Below are positions 11,934 to 23,257 of a stretch of 64,000 bases of DNA, in pieces. A model generated the notes under the pieces. The model did not search any database and was not told where the DNA came from. It saw nothing but the letters and a program-made list of their open reading frames with translations. How positions within the stretch are numbered: position 1 is the first letter of the stretch; each line of letters starts with the position of its first letter. The translations under genes were made by a program, and so were the position numbers. The stretch is from Ramazzottius varieornatus (lineage: Eukaryota; Tardigrada; Eutardigrada; Parachela; Ramazzottiidae): positions 1,422,263-1,486,262 of the forward strand of contig BDGG01000001.1 of assembly GCA_001949185.1 (NCBI GenBank). The letters are read 5' to 3'.

Positions 11934-14900
11934 TTAGAGGTCCCTTGAGTCCCCATAGAATTCAAAGTCTCGCCGGTTCTTCCGGCGCAAGTGCCTGCTC
12001 AAGGCCGTAGCCTCGCCCAGAAGTTCCGACGTTGCAGCCGGTAGTCGATTGAGGGAGAGCTCGCACCCATAGATCGCATTTGGACGCGGTGTTATTGACT
12101 GCTCTCTCCTCCATGGACATCCATCATCTATAGTAACGGACTTGTCCCGAGGTCGACGGGATTTGCTACGACTCGGTGGTCGACCAGCACTGCGACTGGC
12201 CGGCCTTCGGCGTCGAGATCCGATCTGACACAGCCCAGATGGGTCCCGGTCAACTGCATTGTCTGCGAAAGCCAATGCTCTACCTTCGTCAGTAGCTGTG
12301 TCTTCGGCTGTTAAAGTCTGCCATGATGGTTTGCGACTTCGGGACTTCCGTTTCGAAGACCGGCGTCTATTGCGGCTGGCAGTCGAACGATCTCTGGGGT
12401 TTTGCACGACGACGCTGATATTACCACCTGAAACAACGAAGCATTGTTCGACTGAACCACGGAAAGCAAAAAAACACCTTTAGGTGGAGCATAACGTAAA
12501 GTAGGAATAAACTCAAAAGAAAAGTGAGAAAGGGCGCTAAAATGATTATTATTCTGACCAAGTTGAACTGCTCCGTTGAAAGATCGACTACAGTATAAGC
12601 GGTGCACAGTAACAACATGCGCATTTACTTTTCGGATTCATCTCCGACTCAAAGGCAATGTGTAAAATTACCTGGGTTGCGTTCGACAAATCTTTGCTGC
12701 TCACACTGCTGCTCCTGGCGATTAGAGTTTTTGTCGAGCTCTTGCTGCGTATTGTGGACCACGCATTTGAGTCTGTTTATTTCCTCCTCTCGGTCTCGAA
12801 GTTGCGCGCGTAGGAATGGTGAGTCGGTGGCACGGTTCTTGAAGGCAGAAAAGGGGCGCTGCTGAGGCTGACAAGGTGGGTTCTCGGGTTGGGCCGCTGG
12901 AGCAATCTTTGCAGCGCATTCATTCCTCATTTCATAACACTGTACTTTCCGCTGGGCCTCCTCGAGTTCGCAGCGCACCAAATCCAGAGCTCTCTTAGTC
13001 TACAAACCGAAAGTACGTAAAACATTGCGTAGAATAGCCATCCTAAAAACCCAAAATACCGTACGACAAAGGACGGAAAGTAACGGGCGAACTTTCCCTC
13101 ATCTGTTTTCCATCATGCAACGAGCTAGAACTTCAACAGAGGTTCAATAAACTAACAAGGAGAAACTAGTTTTCCGTCTCGCTAGTCCACGTTGGCTGAC
13201 ACGTACCTCTGCGTATTCACGGCGGCAGTGGTCAAGTTGACGGAGCAATTCCGTTAAGTTGCCTCTATTATCCAACTGTCTTCTCTCCAGCTCAGTCTGT
13301 ATTATCTGCTGCCGCTCCAAATGTCCCTGCAACCTTTCGCACCGTTTTTGCAACCTGTCCACAGTCTCTCTCTGCATGGCAATCTCCCTCCGACAAGCCT
13401 CATGACAGTCGACCGGCTGATCCACTCCTCTCCTTCCGTCTCCATCCAAACTCGCATCAACACTACAACTATTATCCATCTGTCCACACTGTGCCACCTT
13501 CAAACACTCTTTCAGATTCTTCACGGCGGCTTTCAGTTTCTTGATCGTCTGTTCGGACTTTGCTAATCTGGCTTTGCACAAACTCAACGGATCACAACCT
13601 CCGTCCGACCACGAACACTGTTCCCCGTCGCTTTCGTACCTCTTCCTCGCACTCAAATTCGAGCACCTCATTGCCTGGATCTGTTCCCTCAGCCGTTTGT
13701 TCTCATTCTCGTAAAACGAAAGACTGTTCTCACAGGTTCTCAACCTCTGGCAAAGATCATCATTTTGGTTGGCCGCATTGTTCGCACACAGGCAGGGATG
13801 ATTAAGCGCGCCGGTTCGACAAGATCCGTCGCCTTCACCGCTCCGTTCTCCGCATTTATTCTGCACAGTCAATTTGATATCTTGCATCTGTTCACTGAGA
13901 TGTTTCAACGTTTCATTATCCATGTTGTCTCGCTGTTGTAACAGCATTCGGAGATTTTCTATCTGTCGTTTAAGCTTGCAGTGTTCCATCTGCCATTCTT
14001 CGGCTGCGTTACTGCTGGCCTCCGTTGAGCAGCTCATTGATCTGCGTGGAAGCGTTGTGGTTTTCTCTATGGTGTGTGCCTTCATGGTGCCTTGGGTGGA
14101 AGTAAGGGGTGGTTGTGGTGTGAGGCGGGCCTGGAGGTTTTCGATCTCGGAACGAAGGTTTTCACGGAGTAGTTGGGAGTCATGGAGGGAGGACTCTTGG
14201 ATTTGGTCGAGACCGTTCTTGATGGACCCGTAGACGGTTGAGATTTCTTTCTTCATGTGTCGGTTTAGCTTAGAGAGCTTGCGAGAAACGTCGCTGATTT
14301 GTTGTTCGAGCTTGTTGGTGGAGCTTTCCATTGTCGGAAGGAAGGCTGGCCCCGCCGTGCTCTAGTGAAAAAAACCATCAAATTCAGTACCAAATTTATA
14401 ACGGTCTTTCGCATGTATTGGAAAAATGTAGAAAATCGGTTGAAATTGAAGCCAAGGTTGCAACGGATGATACTGTGCTACGGTATACTCACCATCGAGA
14501 GTATGAAAAACGATGACATTTGTGCTCAATTGGTTTCTTCGAAGAAGTCAGGGTCGGACATGCCACACACTTCGTATGAAGACTTACCAAGTTCGAAGTT
14601 GCGGAAGGTACCTCTATGGTGGAAGCTGGCGCCACCATCGAGATTTCAGACGGCATCTGAGCGTGACTCGGCTGCACACTCGTGCGGCTGGTTGATTGAT
14701 GTGCTAGATCCGGTCTTCCCGCATGGAAGTCCGTGTTGCTCGTCGACTGATGGCTCTGCTCGGTCAACTGGCGCGAAAACTGGTCGACCATCTCGATCAA
14801 CGCCTGCTGAGAACCCTTCAGACTCTCCAGTCCGCTATCCCATTTCTTCGAAACCGGCAGTCTGGACGAGGCTTTATGCGAGATCTTAGCCGTACTTGCT

Positions 14901-17900
14901 GCGGATGGTACGAAAGGCAGATCACTCCTCGTCGTGGAGCTCGCTACTTTTTCCAACCTTGAAAGCCGTTTTTCAATGTCTCTCGAGTCTTTTTCGCTCA
15001 ACGGAGTCTTGGACAAAACCTTTGACAGTTTGTGCCGGCAGTTGGCGAGTTCTACCCGCATTCTAGCTTTTACTTCCTCAACACACTTCTTCACCTCGTC
15101 ATCGGGTTCTTCTCCGTACGTTGAATCACTCTCCTGTGACTGCGAGCTTCCTGACTGTTGTTCGGGCACTGGGCTCTTTGCACTGATGTTACTCATTTGG
15201 CTGTGTTGAGTGGTGATTGACTCTTGTTGCGCAATGGCTTGTTCAGTGCTCTCAACTTGCGCAAGGAGTTTCTGATAGTCGTTCTGCATGTTCCGGATTT
15301 GCGAGTCAAGACGGGACAGTTGGGCGTGGGGTACCGTGATATGGGATGGTGAAGGCCAGGTGGCGCTGCTGGGACTGTAATCGGCCTTGAACAGACCGGA
15401 AACGTTGGAAGTTAGCCTCCCCGTCGAAGGAACGAGGGCGGTGGAAGGTTGGTTGTAGTGGCTGATACGACTTAGATGGTCTTTCAGAGCAGCATTCTCG
15501 ATGGTGAGGTGGGAAAGGGCTGAAGTGGCGTCGGTGAACTGCGAACTGGGTGCTGTTTTGTTCGTGCCCCAGTCTAAAAATAAAAAGAATGAAACCAATA
15601 TGGCATTTTTCAATCTTCACACACTTCCAAATAGCAGATTTCTCGCACGTGCGAATTCGGCAGTTTTATTTGTAGTGTTATTTGCAGTAATCAAAACACC
15701 GGAAAACTGAACAGTGTAAGACGTAAAACCGGTGGAGCCAAACTAACCTGTCGCAGAAGTGCCTTGAGTGGACGTTTGTTCTACCGGTATACAGCCTTCC
15801 GACTCCTGTTGCATCGACCTGGCGCCCATATGGTTCCGCGAAGGCTGTCCTTGGACAACACTAATAGCTGACTTTTCCATACGTATCAGATGGTCCACCG
15901 GGGTTAGCTGATCTTTCGAGGCTATCTCGCCTTGATGCATGGAGGCATTCTGGTGAGACGGAAGGCGCATGAGGGATTTGTGGAGTTTCTTCAGTTCATG
16001 CTCCGATCCAGCTTTGGCTGTTGTCCAGATTGCGTTCTCCCATTCCGGTACGTTGAGGTGCTGATGGCTCTTTAGTTTGTGATGTCCTCCGTCATGTCCA
16101 TGCTTTTCAATAGACTAAAACAGGTTATGGATGGTTCAAGACAAATTAGATGGTTAATGGCTGAGATATACTGGCAGCCGACACCTCTGATCGATCGGGA
16201 GAGCAATAAAAAGATGATGCAGGCGGCTCTACTTCGAAAACTGCCGGCTGGTCCGACCGACTACATCTTGTCAATGTGTCGGCCAGAAGTATATTTGGTG
16301 GAGCCGACATCAGCAGATACAAAGTCGGTAGGCATCGGCAGCTATCTGCTGGGGGTTTGGCTCGGATCGACATGTCGGCTGGCTTTGACCAATGGCCATA
16401 TGAAAATCGGTGCCGTACCGTCATATGGGCTTCGGTATCACAGGATGACGGCCCGGTACTTGCCAACCGCAGATCTTAAGTTGTCGAAACCTTCTACATG
16501 GTATTGGAATACAGGAATTAAAACTTTGGATTTTACAAATCTGAAATCTGTACGTTTCCTCAAGCTGTAGTCGACATCCAGACATTTGATCCATCGACAG
16601 CTCGTTCTTTCTGCACAAACCATCAAAGTCCGTACTTCAACGCAACTGGTGCAGTGCATCGTATTGAACGTTGCCGGTTTTGATTTTTAGGCCTTCGAAA
16701 ATTTGTTTTGGTGTTTCCGTCTAGGCCAGAAGGTTTGTTGAACATCACCTTATTAAAGGCAGAAAACAAAATCTCAGAACGTTTTAGTGACGAGGATTCG
16801 CGGCTGGCGACCTAGAGGCTACTTCTCATTACCGCGTTTCAGTATCGGGTTGCCACAGTACACCACTACACGCCCAGCTCGTTAGCTATAACTTCCTGAT
16901 CGCGCACCTTTTCAGGATCTGTTTTGTGCATGTGATTAGCCGATTTTCATTAATCATTTCGGCTGAAGAGAAATAAACCGAAAAAGTTTTTTAAAGTGGT
17001 AAAACGACCGTGGAAATCAGAACTCTTTAAAACTAAGTAGGCGGCCTGAAGATGAGTGCTGTTGAATGATTTCGAGCTGTTTTACTAAGACTTGAGCATA
17101 TGTCCGTGGATTAGATATTTTTTGTTTGCCTAAAACCTTTTTCTAAAGAAATGGATAGAAATTTACAGTAGATTGTTATACCTGGTTAAATAAAACCCTG
17201 GTATTGTGAGCCGCAAAATCGCTGTAGCACTGCAGCTGTCTCAATCGTATAGTATAATCTGACCTGACATGACTTGGATGTTATCTCGAGATCACGGAAG
17301 TATATTCGTGTTGTCGGCTGGGAGAATCGATCGGGTCGACGCCTACGTCATCAATCCGATTGCAAGAAGTTCCCGTTCTCGAAAGACAATTTTATCGGCA
17401 GCTGCCTGCCCGTATCTGCCTGAAAAACTATCTGGCCGAATTTTTCTCGGCTGGACAAGCAGACATCAGTATGTCTCGGCCATATCACTTAACAGGCGGC
17501 TAAATCGACCAAATACATAAGACCGCAGTGACGTCAAACGAGCCGCGATGACAGACGGCGCCAAATCAACAAGGCACATTACGTACATCCTGATCGAAGT
17601 GATGTCCATGACGTCATCGCCGCCATTTGCTACCTGACGTAACGCAAACAATTTATAACTCACCGAAGTTTTATCCACATCCTTCTTCGATTTCTTTCCT
17701 TCTAAATTTCTCTTCGACGTTATACTCCGGACTTTGTTCGGCTTGTCTTCTCTCTCCAGCTCATCTTGCTCATAACCCCCTTGGACGATCCCTGTGATCA
17801 AATAACTGAGATCGTTGTCGTGCTGGCGATCATCCGGAACGGTATAGAAATGCCCGTGTGAAGACATGTGTAAGTGGTGTTTTCCATCTTCCCCTTCATG

Positions 17901-20091
17901 ATGTCGACTGGCTTTCTTTTCCACTTCTTTCTTACTCTTCTTCTTTCTTAGACTAACGTGGGAATTTACTGCCCTCGGCGCTACAAACTCCACGCTGGTA
18001 TCGTCGTGTGAATCCTGAGGATGATGGTGGATATGCGTCGAGGTAAGTCCATGTCGCTCGTCATCGTTTTCATGTGACATAAGCTTGTGAGAACTCTTCT
18101 TGCTCAGACAAGATCTGCTGTTGGATGGGTGAAGATGTCGATGGGTTGGACCGGACATAAATTGGACATGCTGGTCAGGATCGTGAGGATGGTGATAACC
18201 CAGTATACCGTGGAGAGAATTCTTTGAAGGCACAGCCCTGATCGTTTCACTGGGCACAGCCTTGACGCTAGGCACGGCCTTGACAGAGCGACTTGACGTC
18301 CGCTTCGCAGATTTAGATTTCCTTCGCTCTAACTTTTTCTCATTACGTCTATCTTCTCTCTCTTGGTCAGACAACAATGGCGGACCAGTGCACTGTTTAG
18401 CTTGTGCAGCTTTGTGGTGAGAAGGGGCAGAGTTCCCTGGCGACAATAACAAACTAGCCTGAATAATGTGCTGTTGTGCCTCTTTGGCTTGCTGGAGTAA
18501 CTCCTTCTCCTCTTCCGGAAGTAACCCCATATTCGACTCTTTCTCCTTCAATCCAAGTATCGTAGCTTCTAGCTGTCCAATCTTTGACCATAACTCACGA
18601 ATCTTCTGATCCTTCTCTAGTCCTTCCTTGTTCGCAGTCGCCAGTTGGTCCTTTAGTTTCTGGCATTCTTCTTGCAGGTGCTCGTGTTGGCCTTGTAAGA
18701 CGTTGAACGCGGCCACGTAGTTCCCGGCTATTTCTTGGTGGTGTTCACCATGGAGCCCCGTGTCGTGACCGAGGGTAGCTTGGCACGACTGGTGTTCCTT
18801 CTCGGGGTGGAAGACGCACGTGCTGTGGCCGGCGTGGACCTTATTGTGCTGCGTATCGGGGTGTCTCTTGACTTCGCAGACGTGGTTCTTGTGTGTATCA
18901 AGCGTTCGTTTGAGGTGTTCGTTCTCGGTGGTAAGGGCTTTGTTGTGATGGTGGAGAGAGTCTGCTTTGCAGTGAGGGCCACAGCGTTGCTTGTCCTCTT
19001 CGTGATCGGTGTGGCAAGCCACATCATGGCGTCGTGAATGATGGGCATGTTTGTGAGATTCTGCAGCTTCAAGTTTCTCAGAGAGATGTTTGTTTTCCCG
19101 TGCAAGCTCATCCGATTGATCAACCTGCGATACATGACGCAGTTCTTCCATAATAATCGTGGACCGAATATTTCGTAAAAGTAAATGGCTGTAACATGGT
19201 CCCTACTCCAGCGGCGGGCGTCGTTTACCTTGTGAGCGATGCAGCTGAACTGTTTTACGATGTCGTCCAAGTCGGACTTTAGTTTCTGATTTTGCTTTCG
19301 AAGGCAGTCGTATTTGCCATGTTGCTTGTCGGTCCGACATTGAAGATCCCTGCTTGGACGAGATATATCGGATTGTCAAATGATACATTACTGGTGAATC
19401 TTTCGTTGGGGGAAACGTGGAGATATGCCTACCGGTATTTTTCGAGGGATTTGCAAAGCTGGCTCTTCAGCGACAAGGTTTCTGCGCGGTACTGTTGTAC
19501 CAGTTCGGACAAAGCCTTTGTGCCCAAGCATTCCATCAGCTTACTGTTCTGGAAAACAAATCGTGTGCATATTCCCTAAATTTACTGCTGTACATGACTT
19601 AGCACAAAACTTTTAGTGTACACGTAAATTTAGGAACTGCTCAGATGTAAAGAATGATATTGGAAATAGTTTAATTACGCACTTGCTCACATTTTTCCGG
19701 GTCCAGTTTGTTTTGCAGCCGTCGCATCTGCCGGCATATCCGTATCGCTCCACAACGGATACCTTTCAAATTCGACAAAAACCTATAACGCAAACTCATT
19801 TCCATCTGGAACACACAAGCAGAAAACAGCACAATTGTGTCCACAATGACGAACTTCTTTTGGCGCTTTGCCACATTTTCGTCGAACTCCCTGTCCAATA
19901 ACAGATCTGCCTTGATCGTTTCCGTAAGTCGGTCCATTTCACGAACCAGACTTCTGCAACCAAATCCTTTACCGTAATGTTTTCGGGTTGAGCGCGTACG
20001 TCGAAGCACCCATGAGTATGACTTACTCTGTATTGAAGGTCACGTGCATCAGCTCAGGTTCACCTTCACAGACTTCCGCTTCATCCTCCAT
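11934..20091 (-). CDS. very large His-rich coiled-coil protein (centrosome/cytoskeleton-like, family unknown)
   Basis: Ten exons join with matching phases: 20091-20027, 19953-19683, 19548-19433, 19349-19229, 19124-17664, 16114-15748, 15573-14588, 14361-13207, 12999-12672, 12427-11934 (1,787 aa). The start MEDEAEVCEG at 20091 follows an acceptor (TTTAG). An open exon upstream (20450-20189) also fits in phase and may extend the N-terminus. Long stretches are heptad-like, e.g. SELVQQYRAETLSLKSQL, ENKHLSEKLEAAESHK, KIRELWSKIGQLEATIL. Exon 5 and the start of exon 6 are strikingly rich in His and Cys (HHSRRHDVACHTDHEED, KHGHDGGHHK), with a short tandem VKAVPS repeat. The middle is Ser/Thr/Gln-rich. 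The C-terminal exon is Arg/Ser-rich (RNRRRSSKRKSRSRK). No enzymatic domain is visible. The architecture suggests a scaffold; metal binding by the His clusters is speculation. Confidence 0.78.
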
Positions 20092-20188
20092 CGAACACTA
20101 AACATCAACCAGCAAACCCTCAAGCTTTTCTCTGTTGTCTTTGCGTCTCTAGATCTTGTCATAAGAAAGCGAAAACCATAAGCCTTAC

Positions 20189-20450
20189 AGGCGCCGACGC
20201 AGGTCTCTCGGAAGATACGCATCGGGAACATCCGCCGCACATCTCGCTGCTTTCTTGGGAAGCGACGCCACTGGACAGACTTGCGCTGGTACATGGCTGC
20301 CTTCTAGTGCACGGCCGGGCTCGACTGGTCGACCTTGCTCCTCGTACCCCGCATCCGCGCGGGGATTCCACATAGAAGTTGACGTCATAACGTCCACTTA
20401 ATCGGGCACTTCGCTGGTAACTGGTTAGATCGATGTCAGAAGGAAACTTG
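20189..20450 (-). CDS. possible upstream coding exon of the His-rich coiled-coil gene
   Basis: This exon is bounded by a good acceptor (ATATCTTACAG) and donor (CCT then GTAAGG). Only one frame is open through it (KFPSDIDLTSYQRSARLSG onward, 87 codons). It ends in phase 0, matching the CSMEDEAE reading of the next exon at 20097. It starts in phase 2, so at least one further exon upstream would be needed, and I did not find it. It could instead be 5' UTR. Confidence 0.35.
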
Positions 20451-21221
20451 CTGTAAGATATCACACATGTGTAAAAGCCAGAGAATAATTAGAGACGATG
20501 ATCACGAAATGTAAATAGCGGTCCAGTAAGCGGTTCCTACCTTCTGGGTGAAAGAACCTTGGCGGAAATGGAGTAATTTTCCATGCGAACTTGCGCGTTT
20601 GTCTGGTTTATCACGTCATTTATATATAACCAGGGAATAGCAGTGACCGATATCCACAATTACATGTAGAGAACTAAACTTCAAATGGTCCAAGACGATG
20701 TTGTAGAAAATTAAATAGCAGAAGCAAGGTACTCCTCATTTCAGATCGTCGACATGTCCAGAATTTTCACGACGTTTGGTTCTGGAATGCTTCAAGCGTG
20801 AAACCTAAGGTACAAGACAATATTAGATGTTTGCTTCATCATTCTTCCAACTTTTCTTTATTGCTTCCCGTATCGTGGTAACACCAGTAGCTTGCATTGA
20901 GACCACCGCGATGAGACGCACAGTCCATAATATATCTTGACGCAGTTTAGGTCAGAACTGTCAGGTGGCTTTACCGGTCTCCAATTTTGATATCGACACA
21001 TTCAGATGAAACAGTGTGTAAATCGCTGACCAGCCAGCTTGCTCAAGTTACATCATGTACTCAAGTCTAACAACAACAACAAAAACACGTAAGGAAATGT
21101 CAAAAGACAGAGTTTCCCAAACCCATCATATGACCGACTTCACCAGAACCGAAGTGCCGTCAGAAGTCCTTTTATCAACGCAGTAACCGATCCGTCGCAC
21201 GTAGGCAAGGTACACTTCTCT
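20451..21221. other. intergenic, nothing recognised
   Basis: There is no convincing exon or repeat. The upstream part of the coiled-coil gene, including its promoter and any first exon, should lie here. Confidence 0.4.
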
Positions 21222-21650
21222 TCATAGAAAGGGTAAGTAGTCTGAAGGGTGAAAATGATCGCCTCGGCAAGCTCTTCTGGCTAACCTTGAGGCTTGAGTG
21301 ACAAACTTCCTCGGTACACACCGAATCTCCACATTGGGCGTAGTAAACTTGTCCCGTAGTCTTTCCACTGCCTCGACCGAGTCAGGGATGACGACTACCG
21401 TGTCGTCCTTTGCAGTTATTTTCCTGCTGCCGACAAGGATACCCATCATAATGACTTTTTCTTTTGACAGCAACGGGCGACTGGTCAGCAGGTACATCAG
21501 CGATGGGCATAGCCATGTTCTCTGGGTCACGGTAGCCGACGAAAACTCCGATGCCGGCGCGAACTGTGCCAGTCGAGCCTCGAAGCATCAGAGCACCACC
21601 CGTCTGGACGGTGTGTACTGCTGGACTCGGTGAACTTGTGTGAAGGTGGT
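21222..21650 (-). pseudogene. RNase H-fold remnant with a frameshift
   Basis: Two overlapping minus-strand frames together resemble an RNase H1-type domain. The first frame has TGGALMLRG then AGIGVFVGYRDPEN (about 21558-21517). The second frame has AKDDTVVVIPDSVEAVERLR (about 21425-21350), ending at a stop at 21222. The switch of frame falls in an A-rich stretch (minus strand, about 21465-21455), and no intron of normal size can explain it. The family's first catalytic Asp is not in its usual place (QTGG where DGG is expected), while the DS of the third motif is present. The upstream part of the first frame stays open to 22071 but resembles nothing. Most likely this is a decayed RNase H gene or transposon-derived domain. 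The similarity is by eye only. Confidence 0.35.
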
Positions 21651-22372
21651 GGTAGCGTATCAGGGCAACAGGACTCTGACTCGAGAGCAATCTCTGCATC
21701 AGTGACAAGTGTGCCATCCAGATAACTGGTGAGTGTGGCAATGACGTCGAATTACCCTGACGCTTCCCGTAACAGAGGAAACATTCATAGGCTATCTCCC
21801 AAGCAGTAAGTAAATCTGGCACCAGGTTTCGGAAACTCAATATTCTGTCCGGTCGGCGGTGCAAAAGCTTCCTATGGAAACAGACTTCCTCTATATGCTG
21901 ATAGCCTGGTAAGACGAAGAAGGATCGACCTCGAGAACATACCGTAGTATGCTGACTGCTATAGCTGTCAGCCTGTAGCATCGGACGAGTCTGCCAAAGA
22001 GAGCATGACTGTGATTCAATTTCGCAGATACGATATGTTGGGAGTAATCTGATGCTCAGAAGCGAAATCATATCGATAGCAAATATCTTCTCCCGTCTTT
22101 AATCTGTCTACCAGTGGCTATTTCGACAACTTGTTTCAATAGTGTACCATCGTCATCTGTTCGAGGCGTTTGAGAGATCCAAGCCAAGAAAACAGTCAGG
22201 TATAACCATAACGTGCGCAAACGTCTTCACGGAAAAAAATTGATATTACTGTAGTTATCTATTCACATTGTCAACGGATTGAGGTATATAACAGATGGTG
22301 CCGACAAAATGTTGACAGGGGTAAAAATGTACCCCTCCCAACATCGACTCTTACAAGCAACCGAAAAACTGC
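21651..22372. other. intergenic, includes a short hairpin after the NPF gene
   Basis: No gene is assigned. An open frame continues from the RNase H-like remnant to 22071 without recognisable content. Just 3' of the NPF-motif gene, 22313-22336 can pair (GGGGTA / TACCCC with a short AT loop). Confidence 0.4.
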
Positions 22373-23257
22373 TCAGAAGTATCTGAAACTTGTTCCCGCA
22401 TCAAAAAGTAGCGAAGAAAGTGATCGTTTCACCGGGTTAGGCGATCGTCCACTGCTGCTGCCGCTTCCTCCGCTGCCTTTTCTTGGCAAGAGTTGGGATG
22501 CAGTTACGCTTGAAGCTGGACTGCTTTTCGGCGAATGCGTGTTCAGGATTTTCGGTGATGAGTTCGGGGTGGCTTCTGATGGTCCCTTAATGGTCAGGAA
22601 TGCGCTTCTCAGTACTTCATGGTCCTTCTTCGTTCGCTCCTGCAAATTCAGAGGGCTGCGCCGTGGGCTGGATGGTGTTGGCGTGATGGACCTCGGAAGT
22701 GTATCGATATCAGACTGTAAATTAGGTGACGCCGTGTTTCCATCTTCGTCAGGAGGAACCAGAACAATTTTGGGTGGTCGAGGGGCTGGACGTCGGCTGG
22801 TCCCTTTGGCAGTCCTCCCTGAATGTTCGCATCGTTCACCTTCTTTTACTGTTTTGCCAGAAAGGGTTTCGTGATTCGGGCGTTGAGGAGAGCTAGCCTC
22901 TAGGCTTCCGCGTCGATCTTTCCGAGACAAGCCTGGAGATGGCGTTGAATCGAACGTTGAAGCTACCCGAACTGATCCGAATTTTCTCCGTGGCGCAGGA
23001 GTAGGACGAAAGGCCTTCGCTGACTGGGGGCTGGGACTTTTGGGTATCGACTGGCCGAGGCCGTCACCCATATTCGTTGGTTCATCGTAGCCAGGTTCTT
23101 CCCAAAAAGGGTTCTTGCCCTCATCATATGAAAGGCTGTCTTCGCTGTTTCCATAAAGAGATTGGTCGGACCCAAAAGGATTCAGCTGGTCTGGGTAATC
23201 AGCAGTAGGGAAGGGTTTTGCTGCTGTCTGGTCGGTTGCGGAAGTAAGGGAACACAT
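22373..23257 (-). CDS. NPF-motif, proline-rich protein (EHBP1/MICAL-L-like linker region)
   Basis: A single exon of 294 codons starts at ATG 23257 and ends with LFDAGTSFRYF. Two EH-domain-binding NPF motifs lie near the N-terminus (YPDQLNPFGSD and GKNPFWEEP), the tandem acidic/NPF arrangement seen in EHBP1 and MICAL-like endocytic recycling adaptors. The rest is disordered, with SH3-type proline motifs (RPTPAPRRK, RRPAPRPPK) and many Ser-Pro sites. No C2, CH, LIM or bMERB domain is present in this exon, and I found none upstream on this strand. It may be a complete short adaptor, or the last exon of a larger gene, because an AG (ACCAAG) directly precedes the ATG. Binding of EHD proteins is inference from the motif. 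Confidence 0.6.
   Translation of the reverse strand: MCSLTSATDQTAAKPFPTADYPDQLNPFGSDQSLYGNSEDSLSYDEGKNPFWEEPGYDEPTNMGDGLGQSIPKSPSPQSAKAFRPTPAPRRKFGSVRVASTFDSTPSPGLSRKDRRGSLEASSPQRPNHETLSGKTVKEGERCEHSGRTAKGTSRRPAPRPPKIVLVPPDEDGNTASPNLQSDIDTLPRSITPTPSSPRRSPLNLQERTKKDHEVLRSAFLTIKGPSEATPNSSPKILNTHSPKSSPASSVTASQLLPRKGSGGSGSSSGRSPNPVKRSLSSLLFDAGTSFRYF

Noticed and set aside
14299-14889. Long plus-strand frame opposite the coiled-coil gene (196 codons)
   Set aside because: It is antisense to two confirmed exons, has no domain, and arises from the codon bias of the opposite strand.
18728-19270. A 180-codon minus-strand frame overlapping the coiled-coil gene
   Set aside because: Only its first 13 codons (DDIVKQFSCIAHK) are real coding sequence, up to a GTAAAC donor. 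The rest is another frame of the His-rich exon.
19800-19860. TM helix or short intron inside exon 2 of the coiled-coil gene (VIVDTIVLFSACVF)
   Set aside because: Candidate introns here would be 39-69 nt with poor donors. The segment is in frame and could be a hydrophobic coil stretch, so I left it as coding and unresolved.
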